DNA of 64,000 nt from RCIO01 sp964629765. GTDB lineage: Bacteria; Pseudomonadota; Alphaproteobacteria; Rhizobiales; Rhizobiaceae. This document shows, piece after piece, positions 1-9,189 of the stretch. The notes below the pieces were generated by a model. The model worked only from the letters and a program-made list of their open reading frames with translations, did not search any database and was not told the DNA's origin. The stretch lies in NCBI GenBank assembly GCA_964629765.1, contig CAZVTK010000003.1, forward strand, positions 40,028-104,027, given 5' to 3'. The first letter of the stretch is position 1; the number at the start of each line of letters is the position of its first letter. The position numbers and the translations under genes are program-made.

Positions 1-2841
1 GGCCATTGCGCCGACGGCGACGCCTCGCGGGTTCCTGACGAGCCAGCGCCCCTCCCGCACCACGAGGTCCAGCGGATCGCCGGCCTTGAGGGATGCGATC
101 GCGGACAGTGTAGGGTTTTTCGCGCCCAGCCGCCCGGCATAGGAAAGATCGACCATGCCGGGATCGGCCTGTTCGTGGTAAAGGGCGCAATCCGCCACGG
201 CCGCCTCGTCCGGCACGATCCGGCGCTCCAGCAGGCCGGCGCGCGCCTCGCCGTTCAGGATTGGGTGATCGGCCTCCATCGCGGTGACGGCGAGGCTTTC
301 CCGGGCGCGGGTCGCTGCGACGTAGAAGAGGCGGCGCGAGGCATCAGCGTCTTCCCCGCGCGACAGGCGCTCCCAGCCGCCGTCGAGTATGACGACATGG
401 TCGAATTCCAGCCCCTTGGCGCGATGGGCGGTCAGGAGAAGCAGGCCGCGCTGGGCCTGCCTTGCCTCGCGGGACCAGTCGGCGAGCCATTCGATGAGGC
501 TCTCGGCCGGCGCGGCCTTGCCGGAAAGCTCACGCTCCAGGGCCCCGATGCCCTCGGCCAGCAGTCGTTGCCAGCGGTTGTCGGGCCGGCCGGCGACGAA
601 GGCGAGCAGTTCCTCGGCGGTCAGCATCCGGCCGCGATGGCTGCGCAGGAAGGCGACGATTTGCTGGAACTCGCGCAGCCGCCATAGGCCGAGCTCGCCC
701 TCGTTCGCCAGTTCGACAGGGATGCCGCGGGCCTCGCAATAGCTGCGCACCGGGCGCAGGAAGCGCCATTCCCGCGCGATGATCGCGGCCCGCGACCACG
801 ACCAGCCGGGCACGAGCGCGGAGAGCCGCATGAGCTCGTCCACGGCGGCGATCGTCTGGAGGTTGTCGTCCTTCGCCACGCGAAGAAGCTGAACGCGGCC
901 CCGCGCCACCGGGTCGAGCGCCTCCAGCCGGCTGCCCGCCGGTGCTTTCAGCCGCCGGCGGTCCACGGCGATGTCGTGCCCGGCCTTCATGCGCTGGACG
1001 GCGGGCGCGATGATGCGGTTCGCCGCCTCGACGATGTTGCGGGTCGAGCGGTAGTTCTCGGTCAGGAAGGCCGGGCGGGCGGAATAGTCGGCCTCGAAGC
1101 GCCGGATGAACTCCACCGAGGCGCCCTTGAAGGCATAGATGTTCTGGTCGTCGTCACCCACTGCGAAAAGGCTGAGGCGCAGGTCGGGATCGTCCAGCGA
1201 ACGGCCGGCGACGGCGGCGATCAGCGCATATTCCTCGCGGCCGATGTCCTGGTACTCGTCGACGAGTATCCAGCGATAGCCCTCGATCAGCGTCTCGCGC
1301 ATCGCCTCGGCCTCGACCTTGGACAGCCCGTCGCCCCGCAGCAGGGCGGCTGCGTCGGCGACGATGCGGTCGAAATCGCGCGTTTCGTCGGTGTCGAGCC
1401 GGCCGGCGAAGCTGGCGCCGACCAGCCGCATCGCCAGCGCATGGCAGGTCGAGACGGTGACGCCCGCCGCATCATCGCCGATCAGGGCCTTCAGCCGCTC
1501 GCGGATCTCGACGGCCGCGTGGCGGTTGTAGGTCAGGACGAGGATGCCGCGCGGATCCTCGCGCCGGACGCGGACCAGGAAGGCGATCCGGTGCACCAGC
1601 ACCCGTGTCTTGCCCGAGCCCGGCCCGGCCAGCACCAGCACGTTGACCCGCTCGCGGTCGTCCGAGACGATTTTTGCCTGCGTCGGGTTGCCGAGATCGT
1701 CGACGATCGCCCTCCAGGAAGCCGATGTGGTCTGGCGCCGCAGTTCCGGCCCCCGGCCCGGCAGCCAGCGCCTCAGGAAAGCCTCGCGGTCGAGCCTGAA
1801 ATAGTCCTGCGACAGGCGCTCGGCCTCACCGATCGATTTGAGGCCGCGATCCGCATAGGCCGCCATGATGTGGGTCTGGACGGTCTGCTCGGCATAGTGC
1901 TCCTCGAGCGGCAGGAAATCGCTCTGCGTGAACTGCCGGCTGCCGGTCGCGAGACGCACCGTGATGGCGGAGCGGAAGATGGTCAGCCCGCGGCCCAGCG
2001 TGGCGACGCCCTGCTCGTGGAGCCACAGCAGCGCCCGGTCGAGAAGCTTCGTCAGGTCGTTGACCGAGCTCGTCAGCAGCGCGTCGCCGGCCAGCGCGGC
2101 ATGAAGCTTGCCCAGCGTCGTCTCGACCTGAATGTCCTTGCCGCGCGTCCCTTTCGGAACCAGCTCCTCCAGATGGTGCAGGAGAAGCTCGGCCGCGCCG
2201 CGCCGAAGCTCGGCGGTGCGCGCCAGTATGTCCCATGGGCGCTGGAGTCGGATGAAGCATGTGTTGCGGCCCGCCTTGCGCATGTGGAGATTGCCGCGCC
2301 CGCCGGCTTCGTCGCGCCCGTCCTGCGCGAGGCTGCGCAGATGGCGCTCGATCAGGTCGGGACGGACTTGGTCGTGCCCCTGGTCCCGAAGCGCCTGGCA
2401 GGTCGCGGCGAGATGGAGCGGCAGGGCTTCGTCGTTTCCGGCATCGGGCGCTGCCTCCCGCAGCGCCGCGATGAGGTCGGCTTCAAGGCGAGCGGCAGCC
2501 TGGAAGCGCTGCGCCGAGGAGCCCTCCACGCCGACATGCACGAAGATCGTGATCGCCGTGTCGTCATTGGCGATGCCCAGGGCTTCGAGGTCGGCCAGCG
2601 CCTTGCGCAAGCCCGCGCCGACAAGGCCGCTGGCGCCGGAAAGCTCGTCGGTCGTCACGCCCGAATCGCGCGGCGCGGTCATCATGTGCTGCACGAGGCT
2701 CAGGAGCTGCCTGCGCCTCGCCTCGGTGATCGCGGCCCTGCCGAGGATCGCGGCAGCCTCTTCCACGGTGCGCACGCGCAGCGACGACGGGAAGATCTGG
2801 ACCCGGTTCTCTTCGCGCGAGGCCAGCGCCGCTTCCTCCAG
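1..2841 (-). pseudogene. UvrD/Rep-type helicase half of a RecQ-UvrD fusion, separated by an in-frame stop; 3' end beyond window
   Basis: Superfamily 1 DNA helicase module. Reading on from the RecQ segment in exactly the same frame, the coding stays open for over 900 codons to the window edge. Visible motifs are Walker A GPGSGKT (about 1605-1630), Walker B-like VDEYQD (about 1255-1275), motif III GDDDQNIYAF (about 1140-1175), and motif VI FYVAATRARE (about 300-327). About 400 residues of linker with no family I can name separate the RecQ part from Walker A. There is no good ribosome binding site or ATG just after the TGA at 2842-2844, so this part is probably not made unless the stop is a sequencing error or is read through. 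ATP-dependent DNA unwinding in repair is inferred from the family. The last residues lie outside the window. Confidence 0.8.
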
Positions 2842-5061
2842 TCAGGCGACGGCGGTCTTGACCCGCGTGTCGTCGGTGGCGCTGTCGCGCTCGAACGCGC
2901 GGTCGCGCTCCTCCCGTACGATCTCGCCCGGCGTCGCCACCACCTCGCCATTGCGCCGCGTGCGGCCGTCGAGACGGCGCAGCGCCTTGAGGATGGCGCC
3001 GATTTCGTGACGCGCCAGCCGCGAGCGGGCCGACAGGTTGAACTGCCGCTCCACGTCCTCGCTGTTGAACAGGAGGACGCATCGTGCCGGTGCGCGGTCG
3101 CGGCCGGCGCGGCCCGCCTCCTGAAGGTAGTTTTCGAGCGATCCCGGAATGTCGCCGTGGACGACCAGCCTGATGTCGGGCTTGTCGATGCCCATGCCGA
3201 AGGCGTTGGTCGCGGCGATGATGCGAAGGTCGCCCGCCTGGAAGCGCTCCTGCACGTCGCGTTTTTGTCCGGGCGGCAGGCCGGCATGGAAGAAGTCGGC
3301 CGACAGGCCCTGCGCTTGCAGGAAGCCGGCGACGTCCTCGGTCTTCTTGCGCGTCGCGCAATAGACGATGGCGCCGGACGCTCCCTCCGGCGGCAGAGCG
3401 CGCTCGATCGTGTCGAGGATGTCTGCGAGCTTGGTGCTGCGGCTGGTGGGCAGAACCTCGAAGGCGAGGTTGGTGCGCACCGCGCCTCCGTCGAGCAGAA
3501 GCAGGTCGACCTCCAGCCTCGACCTGAAATGCTCCCTGATGTCGCCGATGACCTCCGGCTTCGCCGTGGCGGTGAGGCAGATCACCGGGGCCGGCGCCTC
3601 GTCGCCGGAGAATTCGTGGATGAAGCGGGAGACGTAGCGATAGTCCGGCCGGAAGTCGTGGCCCCATTTGGAGATGCAGTGCGCCTCGTCCAGCACCCAG
3701 TAGCCGATCTCGCGCTGCTTCAGCACCGAGCGCACCGAGGGGTTGCGAAGCTGCTCGGGCGAGATGAGCAGGATCGCCGCGTCGCCCATGCGCACTCTGT
3801 CCAGCGCGGCGTGGCGCTCGGGCATGGACAGCAGGCCGTTGACGGTGACGCAGGCCGATATGCCCTGCCGGGCGAGACCCTGGACCTGGTCGGCCATCAG
3901 CGCGACCAGCGGCGATATGACGACGGTGAGCGCGCCGGTCTTGTCGAAGCTGGTGAGCGCGGGAAGCTGGTAGCAGACCGACTTGCCCGTCCCGGTCGGC
4001 AGGATGCCGAGCACGCTCCGGCCGGCCATGGCCTCGGCGACGATCCGCTCCTGCAAGGGTTTGCCCGTCTCGTCGGCCGGTTCGGCGCGGAAGGCGGAAA
4101 AGCCGAACCAGTTGGAAAGCGCCTTCCCCGGATCGTTCTTCTCGCGGCACCAGGCGCATCCGGGCCGGTCGCATGCATTGTCGCGCAGATGCCTGACGAT
4201 CGTTGCCGCCTCGCGGAACTGGGCGCGCACCCAGGGCGGCATGACCGAATCGCCGCCCGCCACCGAAATCCACGACAGCGCATAGGCCAGCGGCCAGCCG
4301 AGCAGCGGCGAGGACAGGCGCGCCAGCGTCTCATCGACCCGTTGCGCGCAGGCCCGGCCGGCGAGCATGGCGCGGATCGCCGCCTCGGTTGCGGCGGGGC
4401 CGGGCCGCGGCGCGCCGCGGACTTGCGAGAAGACCGCGTCGAACCCGTCGCTGTCGGGAGCGCAGGTCGTCAGGAAATGATAGGCCAGGACGGCGTCGGG
4501 GGCATCGCGCGCGAGTTGGCCGAAGGCGTCGAGCTGGTTGCCGAGCACCTCGAACACCAGCCGCGCGTCGAGTTCGGGATCGTTGACATGGCCGGCCTGG
4601 AGCCGGCCGTCGTGATGGTGCTTGACGAGGCGATGGTAGGGATTGCGCGGGAAGGCGAGCGGGTTGAGCCACAGCGTGTCGATCGGCCGGCGCCCGAGCG
4701 CCGCCAGCCGCGGCCGCACTGCTGCCAGATGCGGCAGGTCGAAGCGGATGATGTTGTGGCCGATGAGGAGGTCGGCGCTTGCGGCGAACGCCTCCAGGCG
4801 GTCCAGCGCCTCCTCCAGCCCGCCCTGCCGGAAGACGATTTTGTCCCCGCCCTCGCTCCGCACTGCGGCAAAAGCGAATATGCGCGACGTGCGGGGATCG
4901 ACTTCAAGGTCGATGGCGACGCAACGCGAGAGCAGGTCGCGGGCGGATGTCAGCACGGACGGCGTCCATAGCCGGATCGCGGGATTGGGTATCGTTGGCT
5001 TCGCCGCATGGGTTCGTAATAGCCACATGCCGCCCGGGAGGCCAGACGACGTGGCAGCCAT
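2842..5061 (-). CDS. RecQ-family ATP-dependent DNA helicase with N-terminal exonuclease-like domain
   Basis: Predicted 3'-5' DNA helicase. The first 200 or so residues look like a DEDD-type (RNase H-fold) exonuclease: AIDLEVD near residue 50, then LLIGHNIIRFDLPHL. The RecQ core follows, with Walker A PTGTGKS near 355, DEAHCISKWGHDFR near 460, and the C-terminal ATNAFGMGIDKP and QEAGRAGRD motifs. The reading frame ends at TGA 2842-2844 but continues open in the same frame into a UvrD-type helicase. Rhizobia carry this as one protein of about 1700 residues, so this is probably a truncated version of it. The true start may be ATG 5028 or GTG 4956, since residues before the exonuclease domain look non-conserved. 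The gene is transcribed away from the polysaccharide locus. Confidence 0.85.
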   Translation of the reverse strand: MAATSSGLPGGMWLLRTHAAKPTIPNPAIRLWTPSVLTSARDLLSRCVAIDLEVDPRTSRIFAFAAVRSEGGDKIVFRQGGLEEALDRLEAFAASADLLIGHNIIRFDLPHLAAVRPRLAALGRRPIDTLWLNPLAFPRNPYHRLVKHHHDGRLQAGHVNDPELDARLVFEVLGNQLDAFGQLARDAPDAVLAYHFLTTCAPDSDGFDAVFSQVRGAPRPGPAATEAAIRAMLAGRACAQRVDETLARLSSPLLGWPLAYALSWISVAGGDSVMPPWVRAQFREAATIVRHLRDNACDRPGCAWCREKNDPGKALSNWFGFSAFRAEPADETGKPLQERIVAEAMAGRSVLGILPTGTGKSVCYQLPALTSFDKTGALTVVISPLVALMADQVQGLARQGISACVTVNGLLSMPERHAALDRVRMGDAAILLISPEQLRNPSVRSVLKQREIGYWVLDEAHCISKWGHDFRPDYRYVSRFIHEFSGDEAPAPVICLTATAKPEVIGDIREHFRSRLEVDLLLLDGGAVRTNLAFEVLPTSRSTKLADILDTIERALPPEGASGAIVYCATRKKTEDVAGFLQAQGLSADFFHAGLPPGQKRDVQERFQAGDLRIIAATNAFGMGIDKPDIRLVVHGDIPGSLENYLQEAGRAGRDRAPARCVLLFNSEDVERQFNLSARSRLARHEIGAILKALRRLDGRTRRNGEVVATPGEIVREERDRAFERDSATDDTRVKTAVA

Positions 5062-5207
5062 GGCTCATGAGTGCCCGACAGGCGGCTGGCAGGATCGACC
5101 GGGTGTCTGGTTGCCGCGAGGTCGCGCGCCTCGTTGCGGGTAGGCACTGCGATGCAGATTTTGGAGGAGCGGAAAAGTTCGAGCGGCGACGGCTCGCTGG
5201 TCCATAC

Positions 5208-6344
5208 TCAGGCCGGTGCCTTCGCACGGTCGCGGCGCGGCTGCCAGAATTGGCGTTCCACAAGGCCGTACATGGCCATGGCGCAGACGATGCTCAGCGC
5301 CAGGGTGCCGGCGAACAGAGGTGCTCCGGCGGGCAGCCCGGCGTGCGCCAGTGCGGTCATCAGCGACATGTGCACCAGATAGATGCTGTAACCGAGAATA
5401 CCGACCATACGCATGAACGCGTTCCCGAAGATCGCCCGCACCAGTTTCCCGTCCAGCAACGCCGCCGTGACCAGTGCTCCACAGGCGAGCGAGTGACCCC
5501 AATAGTGCGTCCACGCCCACGAAGTCGGGCCCGCCTTGCCGAATAGCGGCGACAGCAGCACGTCATAGATCCACGGCGCGGTCGCGAAGATGGAAAGCAG
5601 GAAGACGACGGCGAAGATATCCCCCGCTGCCTGCGCCGCACTGCATTGCTTGAGGCGTTCGAAGACGGCGGAGCGCACAACCGCGGCTGCGGCCAGTCCC
5701 ATCATAAAGGGCGCCGCGTAGAGGGGGAGGTTGCCGTCGAGAAGTATGACGTTCTCGTCGACACGGGCGTAGAACGTGAGTCCTATGACGGTCAGGAGTG
5801 CCGCGAAGGTGAGATAACGCTGCCCGAAGAACGCGACGCAGGACACCAGCGGCGGCAGCACTAGATAGAGCAGTATCTCCTGTTTGATGCTCCAGAAATG
5901 CAGGCTCATCTTGATGAGGCTTGCGTTGAGGAGCGTATCCTCCAGTCCGTAACCCATGATGGGCAGGTGAAAAAGCAGCAGCGTCGCCCAGAATGCGGGC
6001 ATGATGCGCAGGAGCCGCCTCGCCAGGAAGCGGCCGTATCGCTGAGGCGTAACGCCGGGCCGATCGAGAAAAGGCTGCGAGAGGAGATAGCCGCTTAGCG
6101 CGAAGAACAGCCAAACGCCGTATGCTCCCTGGCCCCATAGCCACAGAAAATGGGTGTGGCTCGCCAGCACCATCAATACGGCCAGACCGCGCACTCCATC
6201 CAGTGTCTTGCTCCGCCCTTCGAGGCCGCGCATGTCGATGCGCCAGAGCGAGATCCGCTGTCGCAACCAGCCGAGAACGCGGCGGATTCGTCCGTCGTGA
6301 TTCTGCGATGGCGGGGGCATCTGCTGGATTGCGACGCGGGTCAT
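5208..6344 (-). CDS. Membrane acyltransferase (acyltransferase 3 / OafA family)
   Basis: Integral membrane protein of about 378 residues that should transfer an acyl group (commonly O-acetyl) to a cell-surface sugar. The N-terminal TLDGVRGLAVLMVLASH is the family signature and includes the conserved His. FALSGYLLSQPFL and RFLARRLLRIMPAFW follow, then about nine hydrophobic segments and a basic C-terminus. I chose ATG 6344 because GGAGA lies about nine bases upstream; an in-frame ATG at 6392 would add 16 unremarkable residues. It lies at the edge of the polysaccharide locus and diverges from the hisH-like gene, so modification of that glycan is likely. The acyl donor and acceptor cannot be read from sequence. 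Confidence 0.85.
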   Translation of the reverse strand: MTRVAIQQMPPPSQNHDGRIRRVLGWLRQRISLWRIDMRGLEGRSKTLDGVRGLAVLMVLASHTHFLWLWGQGAYGVWLFFALSGYLLSQPFLDRPGVTPQRYGRFLARRLLRIMPAFWATLLLFHLPIMGYGLEDTLLNASLIKMSLHFWSIKQEILLYLVLPPLVSCVAFFGQRYLTFAALLTVIGLTFYARVDENVILLDGNLPLYAAPFMMGLAAAAVVRSAVFERLKQCSAAQAAGDIFAVVFLLSIFATAPWIYDVLLSPLFGKAGPTSWAWTHYWGHSLACGALVTAALLDGKLVRAIFGNAFMRMVGILGYSIYLVHMSLMTALAHAGLPAGAPLFAGTLALSIVCAMAMYGLVERQFWQPRRDRAKAPA

Positions 6345-6644
6345 GCGTCCGCTCTCCGACCGCAGCAGATCCGCCGGAGCACGATCTTGCATACACCCCC
6401 GAACCGTCCCATTCCATTCGGCTCGCGTCTGGGCTTTCGGTTCAAGATACCCGCTCCCGCGCTTTGCACGAGCCTATTGCCACATTCGGTTGCGGGCGAA
6501 CAGCGTGCCTCGGTCGATGCCGGCGAGGCAGTTGCAGTTTGTTGGCCGTGTCGATACACCGCTGCATTGCAACATGCCGTGCGGCCTGTCTGGCGGCGTT
6601 CGGTGACGCGCCTGCGGGAACGCTGGCTGGGAGACTTCACGCGA
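6345..6644. promoter_or_regulatory. Divergent intergenic region between the acyltransferase and the hisH-like gene
   Basis: About 300 bases lie between two divergent genes and should hold promoters for both, including the one driving the hisH-hisF-wbpG-flippase series. I saw no clear -35/-10 pair or operator. Reading frames through here are open only because of the high GC content and match no family I know. Confidence 0.35.
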
Positions 6645-7265
6645 ATGACGGCTATCGGCATAGTCAATTTCGGGGGCGGCGGCAATCTCGGTTCTCTCCT
6701 GCGGACGTTCCAGCGTCTGGGCATGGACGCGACCCTCGTTGACGGCCCGGACGGAATCGACGCCGCGACGCGGCTGGTGCTGCCCGGCGTCGGCCATTTC
6801 GACCAGTGCATGAGCGCGCTGAACGCGTCGGGCCTGCGCGGGCATCTGGACGCCGTGGTTACTGCCGGAAAGCCCATTCTGGGCGTCTGCGTCGGCTACC
6901 AGATGATGGCCCGCCGCAGCGAGGAGGGCAGCGAGGCCGGCCTCGGCTGGCTGCCTGCCGACGTAGTGCGCTTCCCGTCTTCCGCCAACGGCCAGCCGCT
7001 GCGCGTGCCGCATGTCGGCTGGAACCACGTCCGCTTCGTCGCCGGGCCGATGGCTGAAGGCGCGCCTCCGAGATTTTATTTCACGCACTCTTACTATGTG
7101 CTTCTCGACGACCCCTCGCTTGTGGCAGGTACGTGCGCCTACGGCATCGAGTTCGCGGCGGCGGCGGCCAGGGGATCGGTGTACGGCGTGCAGTTCCATC
7201 CCGAGAAGAGCCACGACGCCGGCCTTGAACTCGTACGCAGCTTCGCCACCGGTCAACTATGCTGA
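6645..7265 (+). CDS. hisH: HisH-like glutamine amidotransferase for a surface-sugar amidotransferase
   Basis: Class I glutaminase of about 206 residues. The nucleophile is C82 in LGVCVGYQ, and the His/Glu pair is H185 and E187 in QFHPEKS. It starts at ATG 6645 with MTAIGIVNFGGGGNLGS; the reading frame is open further upstream but that part looks non-coding. It overlaps the hisF-like gene by 7 bases, and an N-acetyl sugar amidotransferase follows. In Pseudomonas aeruginosa O5 and Campylobacter, this trio supplies ammonia to convert an N-acetyl into an acetamidino group on a sugar. No other his gene is nearby, so histidine synthesis is unlikely. The gene symbol reflects family, not pathway. Confidence 0.88.
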   Translation: MTAIGIVNFGGGGNLGSLLRTFQRLGMDATLVDGPDGIDAATRLVLPGVGHFDQCMSALNASGLRGHLDAVVTAGKPILGVCVGYQMMARRSEEGSEAGLGWLPADVVRFPSSANGQPLRVPHVGWNHVRFVAGPMAEGAPPRFYFTHSYYVLLDDPSLVAGTCAYGIEFAAAAARGSVYGVQFHPEKSHDAGLELVRSFATGQLC

Positions 7266-8017
7266 ACGTTCGCATCTATCCTACCCTTCTCTTCCGCGGA
7301 AACGGCTTGTGGAAGGGCGTGAAGTTCGGCGACCATCGCTACATAGGCGATGTGATGAACGCCATCCGCATCTTCAACCTCTACCGGGTTGACGAAATAA
7401 CCGTGCTCGACATCGGCGCGACCGCGGAGGGCCGCTGCATCTCGCCCAGGCTCGTCGAGAAGGTGTCGCGCGAATGCATGATGCCGCTGTCGGTCGGCGG
7501 CGGCATAGGCGATGCCGCCCAGGCCCGCGACCTGCTGTCGAGCGGCGCCGAGAAGGTGGTGCTCAACACCCATCTGTTCGCCGACATCGCCCTCATCGAC
7601 AGGATCGCCGGCGCCAGCGGCGCCCAGAGCGTCGTCGCGGCGGTCGATGTGCGTCTCCTCGACGGACAATACGTCGTCTTCAGCCGCAACGGCGATACCC
7701 GCCAGCCGACGCCGGCCCTCGAATGGGTCAGGCGGCTCGAGGAGGCGGGGTGCGGCGAGATCCTCATCAACTCGATCGACCGCGACGGCACCCGCCAGGG
7801 CTACGACATCGATCTCGTGAAGGCGGTCTGTGCGGCGGTGAAGGTACCCGTCATCGCAATGGGCGGGGCATCCACGGTGGAGCATCTGCGCGAGGCCGCT
7901 GCGGCCGGCGCGTCGGCGCTCACGGCCGGCAGCATGTTCGTTTTTTACGGTCGCCGGCAGGCCGTCCTCATCAATTTTCCCGAGCCCGAAGAGCTCGAGA
8001 GCGTCCAGCAGAACTAG
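7259..8017 (+). CDS. hisF: HisF-like ammonia-channel barrel subunit for sugar amidotransferase
   Basis: TIM-barrel protein of 252 residues resembling the HisF subunit of imidazole glycerol phosphate synthase. The half-barrel repeats are visible (MPLSVGGGI, VPVIAMGGAS). Where canonical HisF has CLDVKDGRVVKG at the N-terminus, this protein has TLLFRGNGLWKG, so the catalytic Asp11 is replaced by a hydrophobic residue. The second Asp region (AAVDVRL) is kept. This fits the lipopolysaccharide-type HisF2 proteins, which are thought to pass ammonia from HisH to WbpG rather than make imidazole glycerol phosphate. It overlaps hisH by 7 bases, suggesting translational coupling, and is followed after about 20 bases by wbpG. 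Confidence 0.87.
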   Translation: MLNVRIYPTLLFRGNGLWKGVKFGDHRYIGDVMNAIRIFNLYRVDEITVLDIGATAEGRCISPRLVEKVSRECMMPLSVGGGIGDAAQARDLLSSGAEKVVLNTHLFADIALIDRIAGASGAQSVVAAVDVRLLDGQYVVFSRNGDTRQPTPALEWVRRLEEAGCGEILINSIDRDGTRQGYDIDLVKAVCAAVKVPVIAMGGASTVEHLREAAAAGASALTAGSMFVFYGRRQAVLINFPEPEELESVQQN

Positions 8018-8039
8018 GCAGAACTAGAAAGGCGGTATC

Positions 8040-9170
8040 GTGCGATACCAGATATGCACCCGTTGCGTGATGGACACGACGACGAAGGCCATCCGCTTCA
8101 ACGCCGCGGGTGTGTGCAATTTCTGTGACATGCATGACGAGATGGACAGGGCCTATCCGTTCGGCGAGGCCGGTCGCGGCAAGCTGAACGAGATCGTCGC
8201 GCGCATCAAGGAAGCCGGCAAGGGCAAGAAGTACGACTGCATCTGCGGCACCAGCGGCGGGCGCGATTCAACCTACGTGCTCTACCTCGCCAAGGTCATC
8301 CTCGGATTGCGTCCCCTGGCCGTGCATTTCGACAATGGCTGGAACTCGGCGATCGCCTCGAAGAACGTCTACAAGGTGTGCAAGGCGCTCGATCTCGACC
8401 TGGAGACCTACGTGGTCGACTGGGAGGAGTTCCGCGACATCCAGATATCCATGCTCAAGGCCTCGACGCCCGACAGCGAGATTCCCTCCGATCTCGCCAT
8501 CCATGCGGTGCTGATGAAGACGGCCGAGAAGGAAGGCGTCAAATACGTCCTGAACGGGCACTCGTTCCGTACCGAAGGCATCGCGCCGGTGGACTGGACC
8601 TTCATCGACGGCCGCTACGTGGAGGCCGTGCACCGCAGGTTCGGCCGCAAGCCGCTGCGAACCTACCCGAACTACAAGATCTTCGATTATATCAAATCTT
8701 TGTTCGTCTATCGCACCAAGGTCGTCCCGATAATCAATTTCTTCCCCTACGCGCAGGAGGAGGTGCAGAAGCTGCTCGAGGACAACCTCGGGTGGGAATA
8801 TTACGGCGGCCACCACTATGAGTCCTACTACACCAAGTTCAACCACACCTACCTGCTGCCGAAGAAGTTCAATATCGACAAGCGCCGCACCGAATACGCC
8901 GCGCTGGTGCGCTCCGGCTACATGGACCGGGAAGAGGCGGTGAAGCTGCTGTCGGAGCCGGAGGCGTACGACCTGGAGCTGGTCGAATACACGCGCGAGA
9001 AACTGGAGCTCGACGACGCGGAGTGGAACGCGATCCTGAACGCGAAGCCGAAGTCGTTCCGGGACTATCCGTCCTACTATCCGCTGATGCGGCTTGCCCG
9101 CATCCCGATCTACATTGCCTCGAAGCTGGGCCTGGTCGAGCGGCTTCTCTACCTCAAATATCTCGGCTGA
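8040..9170 (+). CDS. wbpG: N-acetyl sugar amidotransferase (WbpG/PseA-like)
   Basis: PP-loop ATP pyrophosphatase of 376 residues. The PP-loop is SGGRDST from S72, and the N-terminus carries two CxxC pairs (CTRC, CNFC) that probably bind zinc. It starts with GTG 8040 after an AAAGGCGG ribosome binding site. Together with HisH and HisF it is predicted to replace the acetyl oxygen of an acetamido group with an amino group, giving an acetamidino sugar. In P. aeruginosa the product is the 3-acetamidino form of a diacetamido-mannuronic acid. wbpA, wbpB, wbpD and wbpE homologues are present in the same window, which supports a uronic acid substrate. No WbpI epimerase was seen here. Confidence 0.88.
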   Translation: MRYQICTRCVMDTTTKAIRFNAAGVCNFCDMHDEMDRAYPFGEAGRGKLNEIVARIKEAGKGKKYDCICGTSGGRDSTYVLYLAKVILGLRPLAVHFDNGWNSAIASKNVYKVCKALDLDLETYVVDWEEFRDIQISMLKASTPDSEIPSDLAIHAVLMKTAEKEGVKYVLNGHSFRTEGIAPVDWTFIDGRYVEAVHRRFGRKPLRTYPNYKIFDYIKSLFVYRTKVVPIINFFPYAQEEVQKLLEDNLGWEYYGGHHYESYYTKFNHTYLLPKKFNIDKRRTEYAALVRSGYMDREEAVKLLSEPEAYDLELVEYTREKLELDDAEWNAILNAKPKSFRDYPSYYPLMRLARIPIYIASKLGLVERLLYLKYLG

Positions 9171-9189
9171 CGAGCGCAGGGCGCCGGCG

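Noticed and set aside
2564..4273. Alternative minus-strand frame spanning the helicase TGA
   Set aside because: It is in a different frame from both the RecQ and UvrD motifs and encodes no recognisable domain, so it does not rescue the fusion.
976..4971. A 1331-codon open frame on the plus strand
   Set aside because: It runs antisense to the RecQ-UvrD helicase, whose motifs are unmistakable. Its Arg/Gly/Asp-rich composition is the usual complement of a GC-rich gene.
6645..8017. HisH and HisF as histidine biosynthesis genes
   Set aside because: No other his genes are adjacent, wbpG follows directly, and the HisF catalytic Asp11 is missing, all of which fit the sugar amidotransferase role.
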